From: Ophioceras dolichostomum
Lineage: Eukaryota > Ascomycota > Sordariomycetes > Magnaporthales > Ophioceraceae
Direction of reading: 5' to 3'
Length of the DNA stretch: 64,000 nucleotides
NCBI GenBank assembly: GCA_003049485.1
Contig: PYST01000145.1
Span: 1 to 64,000 of the forward strand
This document shows positions 44,555 through 55,236 of this stretch, piece by piece. Position 1 is the first letter of the stretch. The number at the start of each line of letters is the position of its first letter. A model generated the notes under the pieces. That model worked only from the letters and a program-made list of their open reading frames with translations, searched no databases and was not told where the DNA came from. The position numbers were made by a program, and so were the translations under genes.

Positions 44555-47049
44555 CTAAGCCGTCGCCGCCCAGCCCTTCTTGGTTCGCAGCCATCGGACG
44601 CTGTCCAGACCCGTCCTGACCTTCATGCCGAACCGCGCGTCGAGGACGTACGCCTCCCAGTTCGCGATCGTCTCCAAGAAAGAGGCACACTCGTCCGTCT
44701 TTTGCTGGCGGAATGTATCGACCTCGCTCGCGTCCTTTGGCCACCGCTCGGGCTCGGCAGCCTCGTCCCAGGCGAGGACTCCGAGCTCGTAGTGGGCGGT
44801 CGGAAGGACATAGTCATCTTTGTGGCCGCCCTTGAACTCGGAGCTGTAGCACATATGAAAAAACCCGGAATTAGCGATTGGCCATATCTGGCTGTGTGGT
44901 AGGCGGGAAGATCGTGCTGAAACCTGTGCTGAATGCAGGGAATGTTTGTGATTTAGGGGGGCGACGCGTACCGGTCTTGTTTGGTGATGTCCGCGAGAAG
45001 AGACCTCGCCTCCTCCGTCTCGCCCGCAACCCGTAGGAGGACCGCCCTGCAGAGGCTTCGTATGGAGGCCTCGTCGGTCTCATTCTTCATGAGGTCGAGC
45101 TTTTCTGCCGGGGCAGTGCATCGCTCCCACTCGAGCCCCTTCACAGTCTCCTGGGCGTGTTCGGGGGTCATTCGGCGGGCGCCATTCCAGAGGTAGATCA
45201 TTTCCTGGGCTGGGCTGGGGCCGATGGCGTCGGCAAGGTCGATTCCTCCCAGGGCCGTGGCGCGGGCCTCCCACTTGGCCACCTTGCGTTGAACGAGTTC
45301 CTCGAAGGGCATCTGCCGGGCCATGAAACGCTTGCGTCCGGCCACGGCGGGTGCCTTGCGGAAGAGCTCCTCGGCCGCCTTCTTGTGCTGACGGGCGCTG
45401 GCCTCGAGTTCAGCCTGCTCTGGAGTCTGCTTCTTTTCGTCCACCTCACTATTGTCTCCGCCGTCCCCTTGTCCTTCTGTCTTCTCAACCGCGGCAAGGG
45501 CACTCATCGCATCGCGGTACATCTCGAGCTCGGCACACCCGGCGATGTAGTAGTAGAGCGCATGGCTCCAGTCGTTCAACTCGACCATCCGCATGAAGTT
45601 GGTCTTCGTGTTAGGCCAATCCATCAGGTACATGTGATTCAGCGCCAACTCGAAGGTGTTGAGCGCAGCGACCTGTCGCATCTTGGAGTCCCCGTTGGTG
45701 TTCAGAACCTCTACAGCCTCGGACAGCCGCCGGGTTTGCGCCAGCATGCGCGCCTCCTCCAGCTTCCACATGCCCGAGTCAGGGTAGCGTTCGCGCATGG
45801 TCCGAAGGAGTGCCATACACCTCTGGCGCGGATAGCCGGCGATCTCGCCGCTCTCGCTGTGCTCGGCGATGTCTTGGTCGGTGGGGAGCACGTCGGCCGA
45901 CGCGAGGAGGCCGTTGTAGTAGCCTAGGAGCATCATGCCGGCCACGGCCCCATTCACGTTGGGGTAGGCGGTGCTTTGCCACAGCATGCTGACACCACGG
46001 CCCCTGTCGCCCCTGAATCCGATGATGGACAGCAGCCGGCTGAAGGCAGGGGGAACCATCGAGATCATCAGCAGCAGAATGCCGAAGCACATGTTGGTCC
46101 CGCTGTGAATGAACATGTCGACTGGATGGGTGAAGACGCGACCAGCAGGGGTCCCTGGTGGCTGCGGCGAGGCTGTTTGCGACCGCAAAGAAGCTGCTAT
46201 ATCAGAGGTTGAGGCATCGGCCGACGGCAGCGTCAACTTGAGATCAGCAAGCCGCTTGTCTAGAGCCGGCGTGATAGCACTAGAGGCGGAACCAGATCCA
46301 GACTTTCCATTCGCCGCAAGTCCCGACGATGGGCTCGCCGGACTTTGTGCTTCCGAGAGCTTCTCTAAGGCATCGATGAACTCGAAGTCCTCTTCGTCGC
46401 CAGGACTCGGGTCTTTAAGGTCGGGCTCCACGTCATCAAAGATGTCCGGCACGCCGTGTGTCTCGCTGGTCGGCAGTCCACGGTCCCTGAGGATCTGGTC
46501 CTGGGCGGCGACGATCTTGTTCAGGGCTAGGAACGCCTTGCGGAGCTTGTAGAAGCCTTTCAGGGCATCGGTCAAACTCTCGTGAAGAACCGACACCATG
46601 GCGCTCATGAGGAGAGACTCGGCGTAGACAAGCGCATACTCCGAGCCGGGTGGGAAGAGCTGGCCGGGGTCCGCCTGTCCCTTCCTCTCGGCCTTCTCCT
46701 TCTCTGCCCAAGCCTTGGTCTCACATTCATACAGCCGATTTACTGCCTCGGCCATGACCTCCTTCTCGAAGCCCAGGATCGATCGCATGAAGGCCGTCAC
46801 GCCGAGCCCGAGCTTGTGGAAAGCTGTGGGGTCTTTTCGTTGGAGAAGACGAGCTTCGGCCCCCTCTATATCGTCGTTCATGATCAGGCCCGTCGCCACC
46901 ATGGCGTCCTGAATGTCGGCAATCTTCTGTTCCGCAGGCGTGAGCGAGGTGCCGTTTGGTTGAGGAGTAGTACTCCCGGATGAGGTTGATGATTTGGGCG
47001 TCGATGCTGGGCTATCTGACGAGCCACGGAACCATGATCGGAGGGACAT
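44555..47049 (-). CDS. IML2: IML2-family protein (inclusion body clearance), 788 aa, two exons
   Basis: Exons 47049-44972 and 44843-44555; intron 128 nt with GTACGC donor and CAG acceptor, phase 2. The junction reads KQDRSEFKGGHKDDYVLPTA, which ties the last 96 residues to the main exon. The family (TTC39/IML2) has TPR-like helical repeats and is linked in yeast to clearance of inclusion bodies together with lipid droplets. After a Ser/Thr-rich N-terminus, the segments visible include KIADIQDAMVATGLIMNDD, LHESLTDALKGFYKLRKAF, the hydrophobic MCFGILLLMISMVPPAFSRL, FRGDRGRG and WKLEEARMLAQTRRL, then repeats with LNHMYLMDWPNTKTNF. A Glu-rich linker interrupts the C-terminal half. Length is in the family range. 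Confidence 0.92.
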
Positions 47050-48197
47050 GATGGGCGCACGCGACCAGCTGCTCTCTGAAATCTGTGGATGTGGGTCCCT
47101 CGAGAATGCACAGATCTAACCGACTAAGAGCGCGGATGAAGAAGAGAGCGCTGATGAGATAAGAAGACAGCAAGAGACAAAGCACAGATGGTAATAATGT
47201 TGAACAAACAAAAAAGGTAAGTGAGTCGTGAGTGAGTAAAATAATAACAATAAAGCGTCTCAGACAGGCTAAGGAGGGGGACAAGCCGGTCAGGAGAAGT
47301 AGGGCGTGGCAAGTACGAAGCCGTATCTAGCGTCGTTAGAGGGGAAGGATGGCATATATACACCGAGACCGTAACCAGGGGTGAATCCAGTCGCGGACAA
47401 AGTAACACCGATTGTCCGTAGTCCGAATCCGTGAAGAGGGGAAGAGATCTCGTTGAAGAACAAGAATGGGGAGCGGCTGAGTGACCGTCCAATTAGGTTA
47501 GGGGCTTGGCTGATGACGTTGACTGCATGCACAGGGGAAATGGTAGGAGCGTATTCCGTAATTCGTAGTCGCTGGTAAGGATGCCACAACAGGAGTTAAG
47601 AACAAAAGGGGAGAAGAGATTACGAAGCTCGGGGGGAGAAGAGAAAAGAAATGGATGCTTGGAAAGACGGAACAGAAACAAAAACATCGATCCGAAGTAA
47701 GCAGGAAGCAACAGAAATCTTCGTCATGCGGTGGGGAGCCGCTAAAGTCGCGGCTTCTTGCGGGAACCCCGGCCATAAACCCGGCCTAGGATAGGAGGCT
47801 GAGGGCAAACGGCGCCAGCGGCCGAAGTTTTGGTAGTACGCTGCACGCACCTGAGGCGAAATTCCGCCGCGGCTGACCGCCTAACAGGGGCAATCTATCT
47901 AATCGCCTTAGCGCCAGCCTGCCACATTCGTTCATGTGCTCAGCTTCCTCTTTTCCCGCCTTGCTTGCATCAGCAAATAACAACCCACCGAACAAACAAC
48001 ACACACGCCGATTCCGATTTGCAAACACTCGGACGATTTGACGACAACGAGGTAAATCGAAACCGCAGTTTGCCGCATCTCCGTCTCGTCGCGCGAACGA
48101 ACTCTCTCCCGATTCTCTGTATTCCAAGGCTCCATCCATCATCCAGGTAGCCGCCACCCAACCACACACTAAATCACAGCCAACGACACCATCAGCC
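47050..48197. other. Divergent promoter region between IML2 and SEM1
   Basis: 1.15 kb shared upstream region. Purine/pyrimidine asymmetric stretches occur near 47590-47660. No gene is seen; the 349-codon minus frame spanning 47786-48835 is antisense to SEM1 and runs through its introns. Confidence 0.5.
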
Positions 48198-48740
48198 ATG
48201 GCTTCGTCCACGCAGAATCCCGCCCAAAAGAAGGACGAGAAGCCCACAACCAGCGAGCAGCCTGCGCAGTCGGAAACCACAGAGAAGAAGTCCGCCGCGA
48301 CTCTGGAGGAGGACGATGAGTTTGAGGACTTCCCCGTCGACGGCATGTGACATATTGCTCCCTCCATATTTCCATCCCTCTCTCCTTCCCTAGCTATGTA
48401 GAGCTGGACTGGAGCATCACCGCTGACCACGATCACAACAAACAAACAGACTGGGCGATGGAGGACACAGAGGCCGGCGCCAGCACGGACGCGGACCAGA
48501 AGCACCTCTGGGAGGAGTCGTGGGACGACGACGACACGAGCGATGATTTCTCCACACAGCTCAAGTATGCCTGCCTGCCTCTTTGCTCCCCTGCTATTCA
48601 CTCTGACCATCGTGGGACTGGCTGGCACTCGATCGCGAAATCGCCCTTGCGAAACAAAAGGAGGAATACGCGCTAACAATTGTCTCTTTTTCCGATATAG
48701 GGAGGAGCTGAAGAAGGTCGAGGCTTCGAAGCGGAGATGA
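48198..48740 (+). CDS. SEM1: 26S proteasome lid subunit SEM1/DSS1, 99 aa, three exons
   Basis: Exons 48198-48342, 48450-48564 and 48701-48740. It is a small acidic, intrinsically disordered protein of the 19S lid, also found in TREX-2 and BRCA2-type complexes in the family. The diagnostic acidic-Trp pattern is complete: EDDEFEDFPVDDWAMED, then HLWEESWDDDDTSDDFSTQL, and a basic C-terminal helix EELKKVEASKRR. Intron 1 (107 nt) must be spliced after GTCGACG at a GC donor (GCATGT) with a CAG acceptor to give the conserved FPVDDW; GT donors nearby break the frame. Intron 2 (136 nt) has a GTATGC donor and TAG acceptor. Length matches fungal homologues. Confidence 0.95.
48343..48449 (+). other. GC-AG intron in SEM1
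   Basis: The sequence after the conserved GTC GAC G is GCATGT rather than GTATGT. Retention of this intron would give a stop three codons later (GGC ATG TGA). Confidence 0.85.
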
Positions 48741-49255
48741 GCTAGTGAAACCAACCGACGACTTGGTCGGGTGAGTGCGCGGACGAAGGCAGCAGAGACC
48801 GTGCTAGGGCTATCTAGGATGCCTAGAGAGCGCATGTTTCTTTATGGCGATGGTACGCAAGAGGGGCGATACTCGATAATATTCCCTATAGAGAAGAATT
48901 TCGGTTTCAAAAGTTCTCCTGCGTCCCCTCGTGATGCCTAGTATTGGAGCACATCACGCACATATGACTCGGTCAAACTCGATTCGACTCGACTTCAGGA
49001 TGAGCCTTTACCTGGTTCGTTTTTATTTATTCCTATTTGTCGTTTATCGCAGAGCGCAGAGCATATTGACCACCTAGGCAACCTGAACCATACCAAGCCG
49101 AGTTGGCGATACTTCCTGTTCAGCAGGAGAGGAGAGAGGGTGTACGATACAACAGGAAGGCTGGAGAAAAGATGAGTGGAGAACCCGTCATACTTAGTCT
49201 ATTGGATGAAAAACACTCATAAGAGAGAAAGAGAGAAGACCCCTAACACCCTATT
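48741..49255. other. Convergent intergenic region, 0.5 kb
   Basis: 3' flanks of SEM1 and PGK. A TTTTTATTTATT stretch lies at 49019-49030. No gene is seen. Confidence 0.5.
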
Positions 49256-50704
49256 TTACTTGCTGCTTAGAGCAGTAACACCAGGCAGCTCCTTGCCCTC
49301 AAGCAGCTCGAGGCTGGCGCCGCCACCGGTAGACACGTGGCTGAGCTTGTCCTCGACGCCGTACTTGGCCGCGACGGTAGCGGTGTCGCCACCGCCGATG
49401 ATGACGATGCGGCCAGCGGCGCACGCGTCGACGGCAGCATCGAGCGTGGCCTTGGTGCCGGCCGCGAAGGCCTCGAACTCAAACACGCCCGCGGGGCCGT
49501 TCCACAGGATGGTCTGCGCCTCGTCGATCGCGGCCTTGAACAGCTTCGCGCTCTCCTCGCCGCAGTCCAGACCCATCCACCCCTCCGGGATGCCCTCCTT
49601 GTCGGTGGCCTTGCCGGTGGTCGCGTCCGCGGCGAACTTGTCCGCCGTCACGTAGTCGACCGGCAGGACGAGCTTGACGCCGTTCTTCTCCGCCTTCTTC
49701 ACGAGCTCGGGCACGGTCTTGCTTCCGGCCTCGTCGAAGAGCGAGTTGCCGATGGCCATTCCGTCGAGCGTCTTCTTGAACGTGAAGGCCATGCCGCCGC
49801 ACACGATCAGCGTGTCGACCTTGTCGAGCAGGTTGTCGATCAGCTGGATCTTGTCCGACACCTTGGCGCCGCCCAGGATGGCGAGGAAGGGGCGCTTGGG
49901 TGACTCGAGCGCTTTTGCGAAGTAGTCGAGCTCCTTCTTCATGAGGAAGCCGGCCGCCTTCTGCGGGAGGTCGACGCCGACCATGGAGGAGTGCGCGCGG
50001 TGCGCGGTGCCGAAGGCGTCGTTCACGTAGACGTCCCCGAGCTTGGTGAGGCCCTTGCGGAACTCCTCGACCTTGGCCTTGTCGGCCTTGGTCTTGTTGC
50101 CCTCCTTGTCCTTAGCGCTCCCCTCCTCCTCGATGTGGAACCGCAGGTTCTCCAGCAGCACGATGTCGCCGTCGGCTGCCTTGCTGACGATCTCCTCGAC
50201 CTCGGGGCCCACGCAGTCGGGAGCGAAGGTGACCTTCTTGCCGTCGAGCAGCTTCTCCAGCTCGGGGATCACGGGCTTCAGGGAGTACTTGGCGTTGACG
50301 GCTCCGTTGGGCCGGCCGAGGTGGGACATGAGGACCACCGTCTTGGCGCCGTTGTCCAGCGCATACTTGATCGTGGGCACGGCGCCGGCGATCCGCTGCG
50401 TGTTGGTGACCTTCTTGTCCGCGTCGAGGGGAACGTTGAAGTCGACCTGTACTCATCGCCCGGGCGAAATCTCATTTTATCAGACATTGGGCAAAACAAA
50501 ACAAAACAGTACAAATCCACCTGTGTGCCTATCATTGTCTGTTTGTTGGGAGGGGAGGAGGGGATCGGGCATGTCTGTGTGTCTCCACGGCAGCAGAGCG
50601 GGAACACGGCAAAAACGCGGGTAGGCTCGGTCACTTACGCGGATGAGCACCCGCTTGCCCTTCAGATCGACATCGGTGATGGAGAGCTTGCTGGCGAGAG
50701 ACAT
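49256..50704 (-). CDS. PGK1: Phosphoglycerate kinase, 418 aa, two exons
   Basis: Exons 50704-50639 and 50446-49256; intron 192 nt with GTAAGT donor and CAG acceptor, phase 0. It catalyses 1,3-bisphosphoglycerate + ADP to 3-phosphoglycerate + ATP in cytosolic glycolysis. The family landmarks are all present: RVLIRVDFNVPLD (across the junction), MSHLGRPNG, GTAHRAHSSMVGVDLPQKAAG, LGGAKVSDKIQLIDNLL, CGGMAFTFKK, WNGPAGVFEFEAFA and GGGDTATVAAKYG near the C-terminus. The length equals the fungal norm, and the upstream exon supplies the N-terminal MSLASKLSITDVDLKGK. Third positions are almost all C or G, as in highly expressed genes. A TATA box lies about 135 bp upstream of the ATG, followed by a CT-rich stretch. 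Confidence 0.98.
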
Positions 50705-51721
50705 GTTTGCGACTGACTGGGTGGTACAATTGGGTCGGCTATGGAACTGTGACGGGACGGAAAGAGTGAGAGAATAACGGGACAATCGGTTCTCTGATCA
50801 AGACGAGTTGAATCTGAGCGAATTGATGGGGGGACTCTTTATAGGTGCTGATGAACGGAGCTATGGGAAGCTCTGTGAAATTGGCGCAAGCAAAGCAGGA
50901 GGAGGGGTAGATTTTTTTGAGGTGGGGTTGTCCTTCACCTGTGACGTGATGGTTGGCTGATGATGGACGACTGTTGGGAGCAATGCATTCCTGACCTGAT
51001 CGATCTGCGGCGAGCCCTTTCTGATCGTACGAAAGCACCAACGTTGCAATTGCCGGGACAGTATCGAAAATCACAAGTTTAGTGAGAATACACTAGCAAT
51101 CCAGCCAGATGAGAGGAACCGGTGAGTGATCACAGCCCCGTGAGGCGGGGTGCCACGGTCGTTGGCTCCTCCTGCCTAAGAGCTGTGCCAGCCAGCCAGT
51201 CAGCCATGGTTGCGCGACTTGGTCGCAGCCCTGAACACGGCTCTTTCTGATTAGGACGGAAAAAAACCACGCATCTGAATACGGCTCCTTGTATGACTCC
51301 GGGGACCAGTTGTGCTGACAGCATGTATGATCGGATCAACGTCGGGACGGCATCGTAAAAATCGTGGTTGTTAAACAGACCAAACTTCTATGCTGCATGT
51401 GACGATAAAAGAACTATTACTGAAGGACAACCGTCCCGGCACCTATTTTCCTGGAGCCGGGCCCGAACGCCAAAGGAGAGACCAGCCGAAGGAATGCTCG
51501 TGCGTAAGCGTAATAGTACACAGCATGAATTTGCCAAAAGGAAAGAATGAGAGCACCAGACTGCCCAGTCAAAAACCATGGCCCCTGAGAGCCAGCCAGT
51601 TATGTACCGTTGTATGAATACATCCATGTGTTATGATGCCCGTGCCGAGTTCGACTCTCCGGGCCACCCTGAGGTTATGACCCTTTTGATATGACTCCCC
51701 AAGGAAACGTGTGTGAAGGTA
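50705..51721. other. Intergenic region upstream of PGK
   Basis: PGK promoter and leader, then the 3' flank of the Mpv17-family gene. No gene is recognised. The segment 51565-51665 contains GAGTTCGACTC and complementary TGGCCC/GGGCCA hexamers that recall a tRNA but do not fold into one. Confidence 0.5.
50838..50843 (-). promoter_or_regulatory. TATA box of the PGK gene
   Basis: ACCTATAAAGAG on the minus strand, about 135 bp before the start codon, with a CT-rich stretch (around 50745-50780) between it and the ATG, as in many fungal glycolytic promoters. Confidence 0.6.
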
Positions 51722-53019
51722 TTAGGAGAGGCGAAGATTTGTCGGAGAGTCCGGAATCGACTTCGGGGGCTGGACGTCGTTCGCGGCGTTTGTAAGGGAG
51801 AGATACGCGGTCCAGGCAATGCTGACAGTTGACACGAATGGCTGAAACGCACATGCATACTCCTGTCAGTATCTTCTACTTCGCTATCAGGCCAGGCTAG
51901 TCTAGGACTTAGAGTCCCGATGTCCTAGCAGAGCGGTTTTATCGATCAGGTCATCAGAGGGGCGAACTCACCAGCTGGAACTGGATCGGCATCAGGCGGA
52001 AGTTGATGACCTGAACCGCGGGCCACACAATGTAGTTCGCCTTTAACGTGGGAACGTACATGTCCCGCAGCTTGTTTTGGATGGCCCGCCGTCCGCCGCC
52101 CTCGGCGATGGTCATCGCCGTAAAGAAGCAGGCAATACCTATCATCCAAGCAAATACCTCTCTGGTCAGCGCTGTATTCTTGATATACATCATCACCTTC
52201 CTGTGACTCTCAGAAGACAACCTCGCGTGCCTCAAAACTCACCGAAAGGAGCGAAGATCAGCTGGTCGAAAGCCACCCTCTTCACCGCCGGAGCGAAGGC
52301 ACTCGTCTTCGTGATCGGGAACGTCCGCGCCAGGAGGCTGAACCACTTGAACTGCACGGGCGCCATGCCGAAGCCGTACGCCATGAACCTCGTGAGCCGC
52401 TCGAAGTCGAACGGCGGCGGCAGCGCCCTGGAGTCGGGGATGAGGTCTCGGTCGCTCAGGGGGTTCTTTCGGTCCAGATCGCGGATCTCGATCGCCAGGG
52501 GGTCGTCCCTCGCGTTCGGGTGCATGGGGCCCTTCCGGACAGCCCGCTGCCGGATGGCTGTGATGGATTGCGCGACTGTGTCGGCCACTCCGCCGAGGAG
52601 GGCGTTGGTCACCATCATGGTGAGGACTGGAGGAGCCAACGGTTCGTTTTTGTCAGCGCAAATTCGGATCGTATTTGGTCTGCGCTCGAGGGAATAGGGA
52701 GAGACAGGACGTACTGGGACGCTCGTCATATTGGGCGTTGAAGCGTGCTGTGAGGCGTGTGACGAAGGCCATCTCTATCAGGAAGACGATGGCGTTTAAC
52801 AAGGGCTGCAAAGCATAGAGAGCGGTTGTTAGCTTGTTGCAATGCGAGCTCTCAAGACAAAGGCATACGCTCGCGTGTTGCACCGAAGTGCTGAGGTATA
52901 CAATGGCAGAGGGGCAACAGAAGGAGGTGGTGGGAGGGGGGGGCGCGTACCACTCTGTCAAAAATGTATTTGGAGTTCACCGTCCGTATGAAGCGACGGC
53001 GATTCAGTTCCCAAGTCAT
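51722..53019 (-). CDS. Mpv17/PMP22-family membrane protein, 276 aa, five exons
   Basis: Exons 53019-52951, 52805-52715, 52626-52243, 52138-51972 and 51841-51722; introns 145, 88, 104 and 130 nt with GTACGC, GTACGT, GTGAGT and GTGAGT donors. The family consists of four-helix proteins of the inner mitochondrial or peroxisomal membrane, with channel-like activity in some members. Recognisable elements are the N-terminal RPILTMMVTNALLGGVADTVAQ, FMAYGFGMAPVQFKWF, the late NYIVWPAVQVINFRLMPIQF (the WPAVQ..NF signature) and the final PFVSTVSIAWTAYLS. A charged loop of about 40 residues (RDLDRKNPLSDRDLIPDS) lies between helices 1 and 2. The C-terminal 25 residues are a hydrophilic extension. Mitochondrial versus peroxisomal location cannot be decided. 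Confidence 0.92.
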
Positions 53020-55236
53020 GGCTGAAATGGGGGTACTGTAGAGGGACTATGCCCGAGGAGAGAGACAAGATAATAAGGATCGGTTTTGTTCGACGCCTCG
53101 TCGAAGGGCTCTGCCGAATCCTGCCAACTTGGTTGGTGGCAGGTCGGTTCGGGCGTGGTCCAGAGATAGGGGAGGAATCGATGACGACACAGCAGCCACA
53201 AAGGCTGAAGATCCGGGGTCTCGGGTCGCCGGTCGCCCCGATCCGGTTTAGCTGGCCTCTTTTTATCTGTCTGGTCCCACGCACAAGCGCACTGGATGCA
53301 ACGCAAGTCCAAAGGAGAAATTGATAACAGCTGCTAATAATGTGGGATGGACGGAAAACTGTCGAAGTCGATAAATGAGGTAGATCATGAAGTGTACAAC
53401 GAACATTGAGAAATGGAAAAGATTTCTGACTTTCCAGCCGATGAACCCGCCCGCCTGGCGGAGCCTGGAACAGTAATCGCTGTGGTAATTAGAATATGAT
53501 TGATGGCGAGGCCAGATCATCCACGCGGCAAAAATGTGGAACCTCTCTAACAGCGGCACTGTTCTTTGCCCGTCGATCTTGATGGCTCTGATCTCAGCTG
53601 CCGTTTCTCGCACCGTCTGCGTATCCCTGCAATGTCTCTTGGGCTGACGTCGACCCGGTTTCATCAGTCAATGGACGAGCTGCTACTGGCTGTCTAGAAA
53701 CACGCAAGTCTGTTCTTCGAGAGGCTGGGGGCGTCCGATCTGTGGCTTGCACATGTGTGGATTTTTGACGGTGACGAGATCCATGGAGTTCCCGTTCTCC
53801 TGTCGACAAACTTGATGTTGTATAAATACAGGAGGAGTACTACTAGAGTAGTTGTAGCTGGAGACCGGAAGCTGGAAGCTTGGATGTGGTTAGGTGCTTT
53901 GGTGGGCTGGCTAAGGGGTGGAGGTTGCGAACATATTGGACCCTTTCTTCGAATAAGGGGCAAGGGGCAGAACACGGAACCGGGAAGATGATCCGGGAAA
54001 GAGTGTCATGAGCCCGTGATTGAAACCAATAGCTGTTTTTGCCGAGCCAATTAACTTACAAGATGGTGACAAGAAGCTCGAGTGCAATACGGTTCTCGTC
54101 CTCGTGTAGTCCCAATGATGGCTTCGTTGACCATTCCCTTCGCAGAGCCGGCGCGAGACCTACCCGAATTTACGACTTCTTTATGAGGACGGCACTCGGT
54201 AGTTGCTTTGCTGCTTTCGATTCATAGCCAGGGAAATGGGGCTGCGTGGTCATAGGGAGGCCAGGTAGGCCAAGTAGGCCAGTCGGTTTGCATGGGAAGG
54301 AGACAATAGCATAATTTCCGATCTTCAGACCTGCATTACCCGCGATCCTCATTCATGAGATCATTACGTTACGTAGGTAGGTAGTAAGAAAACAAGTTAG
54401 AAGATGGAGGAACGAGACTTTTAAGCGTGCTTGAAACGACAACAGATAAAAACACTTGCTGCCTGCCATCCATCCCGCGCCAGGGGACGCAGTCCAATCC
54501 ATCTGATGATCTGCACGAACGTACACCAGAACACGATGCGGATCCTGCTAAACGAAAGCGTTCGCATGAAAGGAGGCGAGAGCAAGAAGAAACGCGACCG
54601 ACCCTTGGATGCTTATGAACGAAAGATTCCCCACGAATAAGAGCTTCCTCTATGTGAATCATCTAGTCGTCTAATGGATTTGTCGTCCAGAGGGAAGAAG
54701 AGAAAGCTTTTATGTAACAACACACAAAGAAGTGCAAAACATCAAGATAACCCAAGGAAACCTCAAGGAGACATGACAAGAGAAAAAAGAAAACTTTTGT
54801 CTAGATATCTGGAAATTTCGTTTCCCGTCTATCCCGGCCGGCCAGCTGTTCGAGATGGTGAGCAACAAGAAGACAGTAAGATAGGGAGGAGCACGATTAT
54901 CCCACGGCGTAGCGGGTCCCGAGAGGAGGCTCGCAGCGCCGTGATCTTGAGACTAAGGGACTAGAAGCCAGGTATGACAAGGAAAGCAAAGGAAAGGCGA
55001 CAACATAGGAAATGAGGGAGGAAAAGTCATACGGCCGGAAGAAATACGGCGGGCGAAAAAAATAGCAATAAAAAGAATAGATGGAGGCCAGGGATGACAG
55101 AGCGCTGTCTCTGTCACGAGACAGCAGTCATGCCGTCCTTCCAACGTTTTTGTTCAGAGTGGTTTCGAGGCGGATGACGAGGCAGTTAGCGGAGACAGCT
55201 GGCGGGGGAATTCGACGATCCCAAGCCCGCTGCAGA
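53020..55236. other. Intergenic region, 2.2 kb
   Basis: Promoter side of the Mpv17-family gene and 3' side of the IFH1-like gene. A GTAGGTAGGTAG run lies at 54374-54385. The stretch 54660-55080 is A-rich on the + strand, consistent with 3' flank. No gene is recognised. Confidence 0.5.

Noticed and set aside
47786..48835. 349-codon minus-strand open frame covering SEM1
   Set aside because: It runs through SEM1 exons and introns alike and has no recognisable domain, so it is probably chance.
49000..49260. Alternative 3' splicing of PGK creating a peroxisomal (SKL) tail
   Set aside because: A GTAAAA overlaps the stop codon and could be a donor, but none of the downstream acceptors I checked gives a reading frame that ends in a PTS1-like tripeptide.
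51565..51665. Possible tRNA (TGGCCC...GAGTTCGACTC...GGGCCA)
   Set aside because: The outer hexamers pair, but no A box or D arm exists and the T stem has a mismatch.
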